NCBI GenBank assembly: GCA_013397935.1 | Contig: VZRN01001776.1 | Location: 164,176 to 228,175, forward strand | DNA length: 64,000 nucleotides | Source of the DNA: Dasyornis broadbenti | Lineage: Eukaryota > Chordata > Aves > Passeriformes > Dasyornithidae | Direction: 5' to 3' | Shown: positions 1 to 13,000 of the stretch, in pieces | Layout: every line of letters begins with the position of its first letter | Position numbering within the stretch: position 1 is the stretch's first letter | Made by a program: the position numbers and the translations under genes | Notes under the pieces: generated by a model | Database searches by the model: none | What the model saw: only the letters and a program-made list of their open reading frames with translations | Told to the model about the DNA's origin: nothing

Positions 1-254
1 CTCCGCCCGCCCCCCCCTCACCGCCCCCCCCGGTTCTTCCCGGTGCCGCCGAGCCCCGAATCGGGTCAGTCGCTCTTTAAACGCTGGAAGGCGGCACCAT
101 GTGATGCTTCGGCTCCGGCGGGGAGCGGGCAGCGCCTGCGGGAGCCGAGCGGTGCCGGGCACCGGGGACCGAGCGCAGCCCCGNTGCGGGGGGACAGCAC
201 TGGCTCTCTGGGGGTGAAGGCACCCCAAAACAAGCTCCGGGTTTGCAGGACAAG
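1..254 (+). promoter_or_regulatory. ADORA1: ADORA1 CpG-rich promoter and probable non-coding first exon
   Basis: The first 250 bases are very GC-rich with many CpGs and C-rich GC-box-like runs (positions 3-35), and a TTTAAA lies at 76-81. A good 5' splice site, GACAAG then GTGAGA, puts the end of a probable untranslated exon at 254. The following intron (255-663) ends in a TTTGCAG acceptor directly before the coding exon. Mammalian ADORA1 also has untranslated leader exons, so this arrangement is expected. The transcription start cannot be fixed from sequence. One base (184) is an unresolved n. Confidence 0.55.
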
Positions 255-663
255 GTGAGAGGGGTTGGGGCCGGGCGCGGGCGGGCGGCGGCTGCAGGAA
301 GCAGCCCGGGGCAGGGAGGGGATCCAGCGAGGAAAGAGCGGGGGTCCCGCTGCGGGTCCAACGGCCCCGAAGGGCTCCGGCAGACGGCCCCGGGGCGGCC
401 CAAGCGGCGGGGTGGCTCCGCCACTCTCCCGGGACTGCCCGGCGGCTCCCGCTCCCTCCGCAGTGCTGGGAGAGGTCGCGCTGCGGAATGGAGGTGGGTG
501 AGCGATGGAGGTGGGTGCAGGGTGAGCCCCGGGGCGGGGGTCGGAGTCCCGGGGGACGGCACAGACCGGAGAGGGGTTTTTCCCGCCCCCCCGCACAGGC
601 TCCATCCCGCTCGCAGCTCAGGCAGCGATGCCACTCGCTCACCGCCTCCCTGTGCGTTTGCAG
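255..663 (+). other. ADORA1: ADORA1 leader intron
   Basis: Inferred 409-bp intron between the untranslated leader exon and the first coding exon: GTGAGA donor at 255, TTTGCAG acceptor at 657-663. It stays CpG-rich in its first half. A second potential donor-rich patch (GTGGGTGAGC and similar) lies near 493-525, so alternative leader exons are possible. Confidence 0.45.
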
Positions 664-1047
664 GTGACCGAGGGACCCCAGCGGGAGCAGGGGGGACCGG
701 AGCATCATGGCTCACCCCATCTCAGCCTTCCAGGCTGCCTACATCTCCATCGAAGTCCTCATTGCCTTGGTGTCCGTGCCGGGCAATATCCTGGTCATCT
801 GGGCTGTGAAGATGAACCAGGCTCTGCGCGATGCCACCTTCTGCTTCATCGTCTCCCTGGCGGTGGCCGACGTGGCCGTGGGGGCTCTGGTCATCCCCCT
901 GGCCATCATCATCAACATCGGACCCCAGACAGAGTTTTACACCTGCCTCATGGTGGCCTGTCCCGTCCTCATCCTCACCGAGAGCTCCATCCTGGCACTC
1001 CTGGCCATCGCCGTGGATCGATATCTGCGGGTGAAGATCCCTGTCAG
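664..1047 (+). CDS. ADORA1: ADORA1 coding exon 1 (CDS from 707)
   Basis: Acceptor TTTGCAG ends at 663 and donor CTGTCAG/GTAGG starts at 1048. Bases 664-706 are 5' UTR with no upstream ATG. The exon encodes residues 1-113 and two bases of codon 114: the N-terminus, TM1, TM2, TM3 and the DRY motif. Confidence 0.95.
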
Positions 1048-4000
1048 GTAGGAAAACACATTGGGACCAGCTCTGCTGTGGAGGTTAAAAGGGAGTGAGG
1101 AAGCCCCAAACTCTTGGAGAAGCACTGGGAGAAAGGACTTTTCTCCATGCTGCTGACCCAGACACATCTGGCTGCGGTAGCAATCGGGCCAGGCTGGGCT
1201 AGGGGGCCCCTGGAGCCTCCAGCAGCTTCTTTTGGGGGTTCAGGGGGTGCTGGGTGGGCAGGCAGAGACCACGGTGTGGCAGCTGGCTGGCAGGGAGGGA
1301 CAGTCCCTCCCAGGATTCCCGTGGCCAGGACAAAGTGTGTCCCACACATGGGAGAGCCCTGGCTGGGTGCTCCGGGGAGCGGGAAGGGGACGACAGGTTT
1401 GGCTTTCAGCCCAGGATTTCCCTTTCCATGGGGAGCCCTTGGTGGCTTGCTCATGGACATGTGGGACACAGCTCTGGGGCTTTGAGGGACCAGAAGTGAC
1501 AGCCTGGCACATTTCGTGAGGCAGACTCACCCCTGTTATGGGGTGCCCCACAAATTACTCCTTTCACTGTTTTTGCCCTTCTGTATCCGTTGCCATTCCA
1601 AGCGCAGAGCACGTACCTCGGGGAGTAAAGGAGGGGCACACTTTATTTGAGCACTTTATTCGAACTCTGCCGCTCCAGGAGGAGATATTTAACCCTTTGT
1701 GCCCTGCTCCCTGCCTGCCGGGGCTGTGCTGAGCTGGGGAAGCAGCTCCGGGGTGCCATGGTGGGAGCTCTGGTGGGACCAGGACTGGAAGGGGATGTGA
1801 CACCCAGCCTCGGTGGCCCGGAGCACAGCCTGCCTCAGCCCCTCGCTGTGAGACCTCCTCACTCTGCGGGGACACCTCTGCCTTCCGGCTGTGGGAGCAT
1901 TGCTGGGGAACAGCCCAGCTGAGCACTTGCGTAACCCCACTGAGCCCTTTGCAGTTCAGGCCCTTCGCTGGAGGGGTCCCCGACCCTTCACCGGCACAGA
2001 CACCCTCCAAAAGGCACCAACCCCCTTGCAGCGGCGCTGCCCACACTCCAGCAGGTGTACGACCCTTCCTGGGGCAGGAATTGCCTTCCCACACAGGGAG
2101 ACAGGGACAAGGAGGCACCTGTGCTGGGATCACCTGAGTGCTCCAGAGTGCTCGCGTTCCCAGATCTGTGAGATCAGGCCAGAGATGTGTTCCTCTGGGA
2201 TTTTCCCGCAGTCACCACCAGCAGAGGCTGCCTGGGGAAGGAGTGTAAGACAGAGGAGGGGGTGCAGGATAAATCCACAATTCCTGCCCACCCCCTCCCT
2301 GCCACACATGATTTCACAGACTGTTCCTGACTTCCTCCCTTGGTGTGATTTTCCCAATCCCTGTCTCCCAGCCCGCTGGTGTCACCGGAGCGATTCCCAC
2401 CCTGTCACTACTGTCGGAGCTTTTTTGGGCCTTGCGCATCCCCTGCGCACAGGGAAGGCTCCAGTGTGGGAGTTCTGCAGCTCCACAGGAGAAGCACAGC
2501 CTGTCAGGCATTTTCCTAACAAACCAGTCCATTTTTAACTCCTTTGCTGCTTCTGAGAGTCAGATGGGCCTTTCTGGGAAGATTCCTGCCCTGATTCCAG
2601 GAGCTTTCCTGGGGGCAATATTAATATTATGCTGCTCACAGTTTGGGTGGGTTTTTCTCGTGCGGTTTCCACCCTAAATGTTGTGATCCCGTTATGTGCC
2701 CAAGCACTCGGCAGCAGGAGTGCTGTGTCTTTTCAGAGCCTACTTTAATATTGAAAAGTTTCATAGCCTCATCAACTTAATGGTTGCACTCAGAGATCTC
2801 AGAGGTCTTTCCTGACCTTAATGATCCTTTGATTCCATGAATTCCCGGCAGTTGATACACGTGGTGATTTTAGGGAATGTAGTGTTCTATATATAGCACA
2901 CAGGACAGGAAACACCACAGGAATATTCCCTGAATCTGAAATGCCTCGAGTTTCTCCCAACCTGTTGCAGGATGCTAAGGATGACAGTGATAGCATTTTT
3001 ACAGTGCTGATGGCTCTTACGATGTCATTCCTGACTGTGACTCCGAACCCAGCCGTGGTAGATTGGGTGCTGAGAGCCTGGGACACCTGGCAGGACTCGG
3101 GGACCATGGAGGGACACGTGGCCACTGTGCCTGGGAGAGCTCTGGGAGCGGCCCCAGCGAGCCACAGGCAGTGACGGCAGACCTGAGCAGAGATTTGCAG
3201 GCAGATGGGGAGGGATGTGGGGAATCTGCCCCGGGCTCATCCCTAGGGCAGCTGGGACACAGAGCAGGAACATCCCCCCTGGCACAGGCAGGGACAGTGT
3301 GCTCCCTGCAGCCTGCTCCTGTGCCAGCGGAATTCCTCAGATAAGCCTGGCACTGGGTGGATGCTCACCAGTGTGACCCACACGCGGCTGAGGGGATCTT
3401 GTGGGGATCCCCCACATTCCAGCCCTGCTCTCCTCTCACAGGCAGGCAGCCCTGGCACTGCCGAGGCTCGGGGAGATGGAAATGCATTTCATAGAATCCC
3501 AGGATGGTTTAGGTGGGAAGGGACCTTAAAGATCATCCTGTTCCACCCCCTGCCATGGGCAGGCTCACCTTCCACTCTCCCAGGTTGCTCCAAGCCCTGT
3601 CCAGCCTGGCCTTGGACACTGCCAGGGATGGGGCAGCCACAGCTTCTCTGAGACTTCCTCACAGGGAAGAATGGCAGGGAATGAGGAACATGATGCATCA
3701 CAGCCTGGCTGCAGCTCCAGGCTCCCCAAGGACACCCTGGCCCTGGGGCTGCGAGTTTGGGGGACAACCTGCAGGTCTGATCCCTCTTCCAGCAAACACA
3801 TGGACCCATCCTCTGACAGAGACCTGAGTCCTGGAGGGAAACTGGGAGCTTGGTGGGTGTCTGCTGGCAGAAATATTGCCCTGGGACATTTGGGGTGTCT
3901 CTACATGGCAGTGGGAGATGCCAAAGCAGCATCCCATGCTCCATCGCTCCCGTGGCCACTTCCCATGGACACAGAAGTACAGAGGGACGTTGGCCACTTG

Positions 4001-7000
4001 TGCAAGGTGGAAGCAGATTTTACCGTATGGAGAGGGGTCTTGTTTGGCTTTGAGCTGGCACCTCCTGCTCTTCCTCCTCCACCCAGCATGGTCGAGGGAC
4101 TGGGATATCCCACCAAACCCTCTCCCTCTGCTCCAACCCCTGGGTATGATCCCTCCTGGCTGCTGGGCCTGAGTGATGCTGCCTCCCCTCGAGGGGCCTT
4201 CCCTTGACTGTGGAGGGATGCAGGAGCATCACTTGGGCTGAGCAGGCTGGAGCAGAGGGTCCCTCACTTCCCAGCCCCCACAGGAACAGCTGGAAATCAC
4301 CTAAAATAGATTGGCTGGTGGAAAAGCTCCCACTCCGCTCTCGCATCCTTCCTCCCTGACTGATGGCCAGGCAGGACCCCTGGCCTGTGATGCCACCAGC
4401 CAGGCTCAGCGGGGACCCCCAGCCCAGCCCAAACTTCCCCTCACAGCCGTGCTTGAGGAAGATGAAACGAGTTCAAAGGGAGGGGAAGCAGCTGGCCGGG
4501 GGTGTCCGGCAGGAACCGGCCCCTCGGCATCCCGGTGGAGGCAGGATGCTGGAGGAGACGGTGCCGGGGGGATGTTTGGGGGGAGATGGTGCTGGGGGAT
4601 GTTTGAGGGGGAGATGGTGCTGGGGGATGTTTGAGGGGGAGATGGTGCTGGGGGATGTTTGGGGGGAGATGGTGCTGGGGGATGTTTGAGGGGGAGATGG
4701 TGCTGGGGGATGTCTGGGGGGATGCAGTTCCTTCAGCACCAGCCTCTGCTGCCTCGGAGGCCCCGTCTCTGCTCTGAGATGTGCACTGGGTTTTTTGAAA
4801 AGGGCCATGGCAAAAGGAGCTGCTGCTCTTGGGATGTGCCAAACCGCCCCTTGGCTGGGGATGCTGCATGCCTGGATGTAGCCCAAGCCTATCTTGGAGT
4901 GTCCCTGGGGGTCCTCACCTTGTGACTTCGCCTCAAACACTTTGAAATGTGCCAGGAAAGGAAAACCTGCAGGAATCAGCTGTTTGCAGGAGCCCTTGTG
5001 TTGGGGTCTCTCCCTGCACAGCCGGGACCTCCATCCTCTGTGTCTGGGTCCCAACACTGCAGTGTCCCCCCAGCCCTGCCCTTCCCACCCTGCGGTTTCC
5101 CAAGGAGCATCCCGCTGGGGAGAGCTGCATTTGGTGTTGCTGAAGGTTTGGAATGCACACACGAGGCTGCAGAGCCATTGAAAGGAGATCAGAATAGTTG
5201 GAAATGTGTAGGAAACGGTGGGGCAGGAGGCTGGGGTGCAGCAGGCGGAGAGCCCAGGGTAAGGCAGGGTCAGGAGGTGGCTCTGTGGACGGCGCTGGCA
5301 TTGTCCAGTGCTCCAGGAGTGACCTGTCCGGAATGTCAGGAGATAAAACAGGAACATCCCTCAGCCCTGGACTGTGGTGCCTGCAGGGCAGGAGGTGAGA
5401 GGGACGTGCAGGTGACCTGTGAGCTCCTGGATGTACGTGGAGGGGGAAGGAGGAAGCTTTCCCATCTGGACTCTCTGTTTTCCAGGCTCCTGCCTGAGCT
5501 CCGGTTCTTCCCGGGACTGCAGTGCTCTTTCCCCTTCTCTCCAGCCCTGCCAAGGCCCGCGGGCATGGAGCCAGATGGGGCTGGGTCATGGGAAGTCTGG
5601 GAAGTCTCGCTGCCCTCAGCCAGCTGGGTCGTGGAGCAGGACACACATCTGAGGTGGCTTTTCCCCATTCCAGGTGTCCCAGAGAAACTGGAAGTATCCA
5701 AGGCCAGGCTGGACAGGGCTTGGAGCAACCGCAGGTAGTGGAAGGTGTCCCTGCCCACGAGTGGAATGAGATGAGCTTTAAGGTCTCTCCTAACCCCAAC
5801 CATTCCATGATTCCATGACTCCTTCACCATGCCTTCACAGAGGGTCTTGGTGGGAGAGCAAGGGGCACCCGCTGCCACGGGAGGGGCGAGGAGGAGGAGG
5901 GCATTTGGGATGGTTTTGCCCAAATTCCCAGCTCCCAAAACACCTAAAGGCCTATGGGACATCATTCCAGCACTCCCAACATTAAGTCCCAGGAAACCTT
6001 CCTGTTGAGCCAGGCCAGTGAATAAATCAAACCATGGCTATTCCAAGGCCTGTTTTAAATTCAGAGGAATTTCAAAAGCGTCCAGGTGACTCAGAGCTCT
6101 CATGCCTGGGAGCTCATCCATTTTCTTTCGATCTCCATTAGTCAGTGAAAAGACGCCATCCATCTGTACAGGCCCCATCTCTGTGAAAGCACATTTCATT
6201 TCCAAGGAAAACACACCCATTTTCCCTAACCTGGACGAATTTTAGGGACCGGCAGGTCTTTGCAGCCACCTCTTTTATTTCTTCCCTTGCTGCCCTCCTC
6301 CAGGTATATTTTTAGCAAGCGAGAGTGATCTGTGGGGACCTTCATTGCATGGAACAGGCAGCTCTGAACCAAGGTAGGAGATTAAAAGGCAGGAATTACA
6401 GTCCAGGGAGGTTTCTGCAGACTTGAGGCTGTTTCCAAGCCGCAGTTTCCAGCACACTGCACCAGCTCAGCGTGTGGGTGCTACATCAGAGCCAGCATTT
6501 CCCACCAAGCTCTGCTCCAACCAGACCTGACTGCATGAACGAGCTGTGCCGATCCAACACCAGCAGCTCAATTCCAGTATCACCAAAATCCCAGAGCCCT
6601 GGAGATGGGCAGGGATTTACCAGCAGGTTATGTTGGTCTGAGATCCTGGTAAAGACCTGGAAATACCCAGGTGAACTGGTTTTCAGCCCAGCTCTCTGAT
6701 CCGCAGAGTAATGTTCAGCCAAGAACAGGCTAAGTCAGGGATCAAAGCCACAAGGGCTCTTCCTCGGTGAGGGGATGCCTGGATTAGGCTCGTTGGGAGC
6801 TCACACAGCTGCTGCAGCGGCGCCACGAGACCTTCGCCGGCAAACGCAAAATCAGGTCACTCCCAAAAGCTCCAGACGCTGCTGTGCAGCTGCAGGGAAG
6901 TGACTGGGGCTGTCAGCAGCGTTCCCAGCTCCTGGAATGGCAGGGAAAACGCTGGGGCTTGAGGGCATCACCTTGGGATGTAGTGAGCGGCTGAGTGTGG

Positions 7001-10000
7001 AATGCTCCGTCGTCGGGAGTGTGGAGGGAAGGGGGGGAGAGCCCTGAATCCTGTGTGGGGATGCTCCAGACTCACTGATACTTGGGAGTTATTCCCAAAC
7101 CCTCTGAATTAAAAGGGCAAGAGGAGGTGAATGGCCTCAAGAGACCCCGGATGGGCTTCCTGAGCAGCAGGACCCCATCCTCTCCCAGTCCTTGTGTATC
7201 CCAGCAGGGCAAGGCACAGTCCCCGTGCCGGGTAATCGCCCTGACCCGGATAGCGGTGTCACATCTGTCCCTCAGCAGAGCTCACATCTGCCAGGCCTGT
7301 GCTGCACAGCCATGAATGAAAACCTGTTTCTTCCTGCTGCTCTACCCCAAAATCCTGCCCAGGGATTTGTTTCATTGGGCTTTTTACCCATTTGTATTGA
7401 TTTTCAGGGTAAGGCATTGACCCTTGGTGATGTCGCACCAGTAAAATTTGAGGGCGTGTTCCCTGCAAGAGCACATCTGCAGACAGGGAAACTGAGGCAC
7501 AGAGCAGCACGGTGGCTGGCTCAGGGTGACCCCACGGGGCAGAGATGGAGGCTGGGGACAGGGAAGGTGTGGAAGCTGAGATTTGCTGGGACAAACGTGG
7601 CCTCTGTGCTCCTGCACTGGAGTCCTGCCATGACTGTGCCCGGGGCTCTGGACAGCCAGGCTCCTCCAGGATCCGGTCCCAGCCCTGGTGATCCCTGCAG
7701 GAGTAACTCCATTAAATGAAATTGTTTCTTTCACAGTGTGGGTTTGTAGCCATTTGTGGTATTAAAATAGGCTGGAGTGTCTTAAAAGGGCCAGGCTGGC
7801 TCTTCAGGAGCTGTAGGACAGGACAAGGAGCAATGGGTTCAAACTGAAAAAAGGGAAATTTAGGTTGGATACAGAGAAAAAATTCTGCCCTGTGAGGGTG
7901 GGGAGGGTGCCCTGAGAATCTGTGGCTGCCCCATCCCTGGAAGTGTCCAAGGCCAGGTCTGACAGGGCTTGGAGCAGCCTGGGATAGCAGAAGGTGTCCC
8001 TGCCCCTGGCAGGGGATGGAATGAAATGAGCTTTAAGGTCCCTTCCCACCCAAACCGTCTGGGATTCCGGGATTCTGTGGCTGCCCATGAGCTCATCCTG
8101 CAGGGCACAGACACCAAACCAGGTGAGGACGTGTGGATGGAACCCAGCAAGGCTCTACCACCTCCATGGCCACAGTTCAGGCGTGGTACCATCAATCCAA
8201 GAGGGTCTACTCTGCCAAGCAGGTGGGACACAGCCAGCCTGTGTGCCTTCATCTCATGGCAGCACAGAGGGACCATGAGGTCCTCACCGAGCAGAAAATG
8301 AGGAGCACTCACAGCCAGGGCCACCGAGGCACGGTGGGGCAGACGGCAGGGCCCTCACTGGAGCTGAGCAATGCTCCTGTGTCCGGGGTACAGAGCTGTG
8401 GCTGAGCTGCAGGGCCCCAGAATCGCCTGGGCACACCCAGACAGACTGTCCCACTTCCAGGACACGGTTTTCCTTTTCCTGGAGTGACTGGGCTGTGTCC
8501 CAGGGCGCTGGGTTGGTGGAGGTGACAGTGATGCCCCTCTGGGCTGGGTGTCCGAGGGCCCTGTGCAGCTGCTGGCACCAAGACAAGGAAAACACCCTGG
8601 GCAGGAGGCGCTGCCAAGGCAAGAGCTGCTGACTGAGCTGTCCCGGCCTCCAGCAGCCCCGCCCGGCCCCGCAGGCTGGGTGTTGGGCTGAGTCAGGCTC
8701 TGCTCACCGTGGGCTGTGCAGAGCCGGCTCAGGGCAGGCAGAGCCCTTTGATGGGGGCCCGAGTCTTCCCGCACCCCCAGGATGCAGGAATGTGACTCCA
8801 GCCAGGGGAGGTGTCATCATCACCTGGCCTTCACAGAGACAGTCCCACCTTTGCTCCACATCAGCCAGAGCAGGTGATAGAGCAGGAATAAATGACTCAC
8901 AGGGGTGCGGAGAGGCTCAGACACCGCTCTGGGGTCTGGGCTGGGGGTGCAGAGGTGCTCAGATGCTCCCCTTAACATGGAGCCCGTCCCAGTGGCTGGC
9001 TCTGGGGTCTGGGCTGGTCTCCGTGTCGTTGCCCAGTCCTTGGCACAGGCATGTGGCCTCTGTCTTGCTCTCGTTGTGTGTGTGCCATGTGGCCACCAAC
9101 AGCCAAACCACCCTCAGCTCCTCTTACCCCCCCCAGGTCAATCGCAGCAGGGTTTTTTGCCGATCCGTGGTGTCAGAATAAGATTAACTGTGTCTTTAAA
9201 GGGCCAGATTGGCTCTGTTGACCAAGAAGGGGATTTTGGCCATGAGCTTGGGTGGCAGACACCTAGGACAAAGCCCAGCAGCCCCCGCTTCTGAACTTGA
9301 ATCTGGAGGCACTCCTGGGAGGCCAGACCCGATGAAATCTCCTGACTGGCACACCTCATAGCAGCTTGTACCTAACACAAGGGACTGTTGGACAGTGGAG
9401 CTCCTGCATCCAAATGGCTGTGCTTGGAATCAGCCTGACAGCAGGGAATGGCTCATCCAAGGGCACTGGCAGGTCTGTGTCCTGGGGTGGAGGCAGGGGG
9501 AAGAGAAAGGTCATGGCAACGCAAAAAAAGATGGGAAAAAAGAAGAAAACTTGTGGGAGGCACCATGGTGAAATAAGCTGGGAGATGAAGTTTCATTGTG
9601 ACACACACCGGAGTCATTTCAGACTGGAAAGGAACTGATGGGCTGGAAGAAAACCTCTGTCTGGAACCACAGGGAAAAGCCCTGAAGGATCATGCCCACA
9701 GGGGTGTGAGGGAAGCCCAGACACAGCTCGGGGAGGTTGTGGTCTCTGCAGACAGCAGGACATGGAGCATGGAGGGGATCACAGGAACGAGAGACTGCTG
9801 GGAGGGACAGCGCAGCTCGAGAGGCTCGTCCCCTTGGGGACAGCAGCACTCTCTCAGAGCCTGGGGAAATGACAGCCAGCCCAGCTGAGCTAATAGCAAC
9901 AGCACTGCATTATCCTGGAGATAAATGAAGGATTTTTCACAGTGATCCTGCCAAAGAAGTAGGGATGAACACAGGAGCTGAGAGCGAGCAGAGCCCAGTG

Positions 10001-13000
10001 CTGGGGCTGCCAGAGGGCTGGGAGGAGCATCCCAGGGAGCTGGTCCTTTTGGGACACACCTTACCCAAGGTGATCTGAACTTTCAAGGCCATGGAATGGG
10101 AAAGGTGCTGTCCCAGAGGCTGCCGGGGCTCCTGGCAGGGAGTTCCTGCTCTGGCAGCGTGGCCACCCAGCTGCCAGGGCCGGCTCTTGCACGGGGTGCC
10201 CAGTGGCAAGAAAGAGCAATTGATGCTCTCCAAGGCGGCCACAAAAAGGCCCCAGAGCCAGCAGGGTGTCCTGCAGAATAGCAATGAGCTGAGCTCCCTG
10301 ACCACCCCCTCAGCACCTGTGGCCCCGCGCGGAGCTGCCGTCCCCGAGGGCGGCGGGACAAGGGGAGACATCTCTGGTGATGCCACCAGTGAGAGCATGA
10401 AATAACCCTGAGGGACTGAGACCCTCCTTCCTACAGAGTCCTGTGGGCTGACGGTGGGTGACGGGGGCAGCTAGGGGAGGAAGGGCCGTGTTTGGTGATG
10501 TAGGGAAGAGCAGAGCAGGATCAGCCACTGGAAAGATTTGGGGTATCTGGGTTTGCCCTTCTCTGCAGTGTGGGACCTGACACCTCTCCCTTGTACCCTC
10601 ACCCCCCTCTCAATGCACCTCCCGTCATTCCCCCATCCTGTCCTCACCTGGGCTTTGCCCCCTGGCACTGAGCAGGGAACCACAACCAGCATCTGTCACA
10701 GTCTTGGGTGGTTTGGTTGGGTTTTTGTCAGGTATAAAAGTCTCTGATCACAAAAAGGAGCTGGAGGAGGACAAGGGATTCCTTCCCCAGCCCCATTCCC
10801 GTGTGTCCCTCACCAGCCTCCCTCCGTGCTTTCCCTGGCACCAGCCCAGGTGCTCTTGCACACAGATCCAGCGTAGCGGCCATGCCCAGCAGGACTGCGG
10901 GGACACTGAGGTGACATCCCCCTGTACCACCCCCTGCCTGGGGTGGCAATATCACCTCTCCATCATTCCTCTCAGGAAGGCCAGGGCACAGAAAGGCACA
11001 TTGCTGCCATGGCTGTTTATCCACCTTCTCCAGACCATTTCTCTCCCTGCAGCCAGAGACGGGGATGATATTTTTTGGCCTGCTCCAAAAAAGGGAAGCG
11101 CCGGCTCTTGGCATCAGGGATGTTTTCTCATTCAGCTTGGTCCATCTTGGCAGATCGCAGCTCCCCTCTGCGACTCAGTCTCCCCATCTGTTCACAGAGG
11201 GAGTGATGCTCCCTCTCTGACAACAGCAAGGGGCCGATGCTGAGAAATGCCGTCTCAGACATCACCAGAATTAGCACAGTCCTTTGGATTAAATTATTCC
11301 TCTTTCTTTCCAGCACTGGTAACAACACTCAGTGCCCTTCCCGTGGAACACACAAACGAAACACTCATTTCTCTCAGTGCAAAGGCTCCATTCTCCTGTG
11401 GCGCTGAGTGGTCCCATCTGGCAGAGCCAAGGGCTCAGCCTGGGTTCAGATGGACCCGGACAAACCTGAGCAGAGCCAGAGAAGGCCCGAGTGGGAGCAG
11501 CTCAGATGGGTCTATTCTCAGGGAGCTTGTTCTGCACATTCAGCACTGCTGGGACACAGGTGCTTCATGGGCTCAGGGAGGTTTGTTTGCTCAGACAGAG
11601 CACAAAGAGCTCTGATAGCAGCAGCCCTGCAATCCCAGAATCCAGGAGATGCTGCAGTCAAAGTTTCTTGGGCTGAGGATGGAGCAGTCACTGAGGCCCT
11701 GTTTCTCCAGGAGATCATGGAATCCCAGAATGGTTTGGGTTGGAAGGGACCTTAAAGATTATCTCATTCCACCCCCTGTGTGACCCACATGTGGCTGAGG
11801 GGGTCTTGTGGGGATCCTCCACATTCCAGGCCTGCTCCCCACCCACAGGCAGCCCTGGCACTGCCGAGGCTCATGGAGAGGGAAATGTATTTCATAGAAT
11901 CCCGGAATTCCAGGATGGTTTGGGTGGGAAGGGACCATGAAGTTCATCCAGTTCCACCCCTGCCATGGGCAGGGACACTTTCCACTGTCCCAGGCTGCTC
12001 CAAGCCCTGTCCAACCTGGCCTTGGACACTTCCAGGGATCCAGGGGCAGCCACAGCTTCTCTGGGCACCCTGTGCCAGGGCCTCCCCACCCTCACAGGGA
12101 GCAACTTCTTCCCACTATCCCATCTGACCCTGCCCTCTGGCATTGGGAATCCATTCCCCCTTGTCCTGTCCCTCCAGGCTCTTGACCCAAGTCCCTCTCC
12201 AGCTCTCCTGGAGCCCCTTTAGGCACTGGCAGGGGCTCTAAGGTCTCCCTGGATCCTTCTCTTCTCCAGTCTGGACACCCCCAGCTCTCCCTGTCTGGCT
12301 TCAGAGCAGAGGGGCTCCAGCCCTTGGAACATCTCCATGACCTCCATCCTGCCTGGTCCGTGTGTCCCTCACCTCCATGGCCTGAACCAGCCAGGCTGCC
12401 TGGGCAGCCTCGGGCTGTGTCTGTCCATTGCTCCTTGCCTGGAATTAAGACCAGAGCATTCAGGAAGATGCAGAAGCTGTAATTTAGGCCGAGCTGAGGC
12501 ATTTCACTGCAATACCTGATCTTGGGTCTCAGATCTCTCCGCCATCCTGATTGAAATACTGAGCTGCTTCCTCCCAGGGAACAAGGCCCCTCAGTTTTCC
12601 TCCAAGGCAATAAATAATCTTTTAATTTAAATGGGAAAATGGAGTGCAAATTAACTTCAGGTTTGCTTTGCATTTACACTTGTTTTGTTGTTTTCCTGGT
12701 GACAGATTCTCGGAGGTGAGGGAACATTTAATTGTGGTGTTAACTGGAGCCTTCACTTCCACTTTGGCATTTCATTTGACTGACTGGGATATGGATTCAG
12801 TGTTCAAATTCACTCCAACATAAACACCTCAATGGCTTGACACACATGTCCTCTGATTGTTACTTGTTCCACCTTTATGGTGTCTGGAAGGGGGAATTAC
12901 ACAGGTTTTACTCAAGCTTGGTGGGGAGATGTGTTTAGACAGAAGCTGGAAGTCAGCTGTAGCCCAAACTGGTACCTCCAAAATGATTTTCATCAGTTGA

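Noticed and set aside
4473..5357. 294-codon minus-strand frame with Pro/Ser/His repeats
   Set aside because: The repetitive part is just the translated minisatellite at 4560-4722.
11892..12222. Many frames with recurring LDTSRDPGAA-type peptides at several places
   Set aside because: These are translations of CR1 3' UTR copies and are not related genes.
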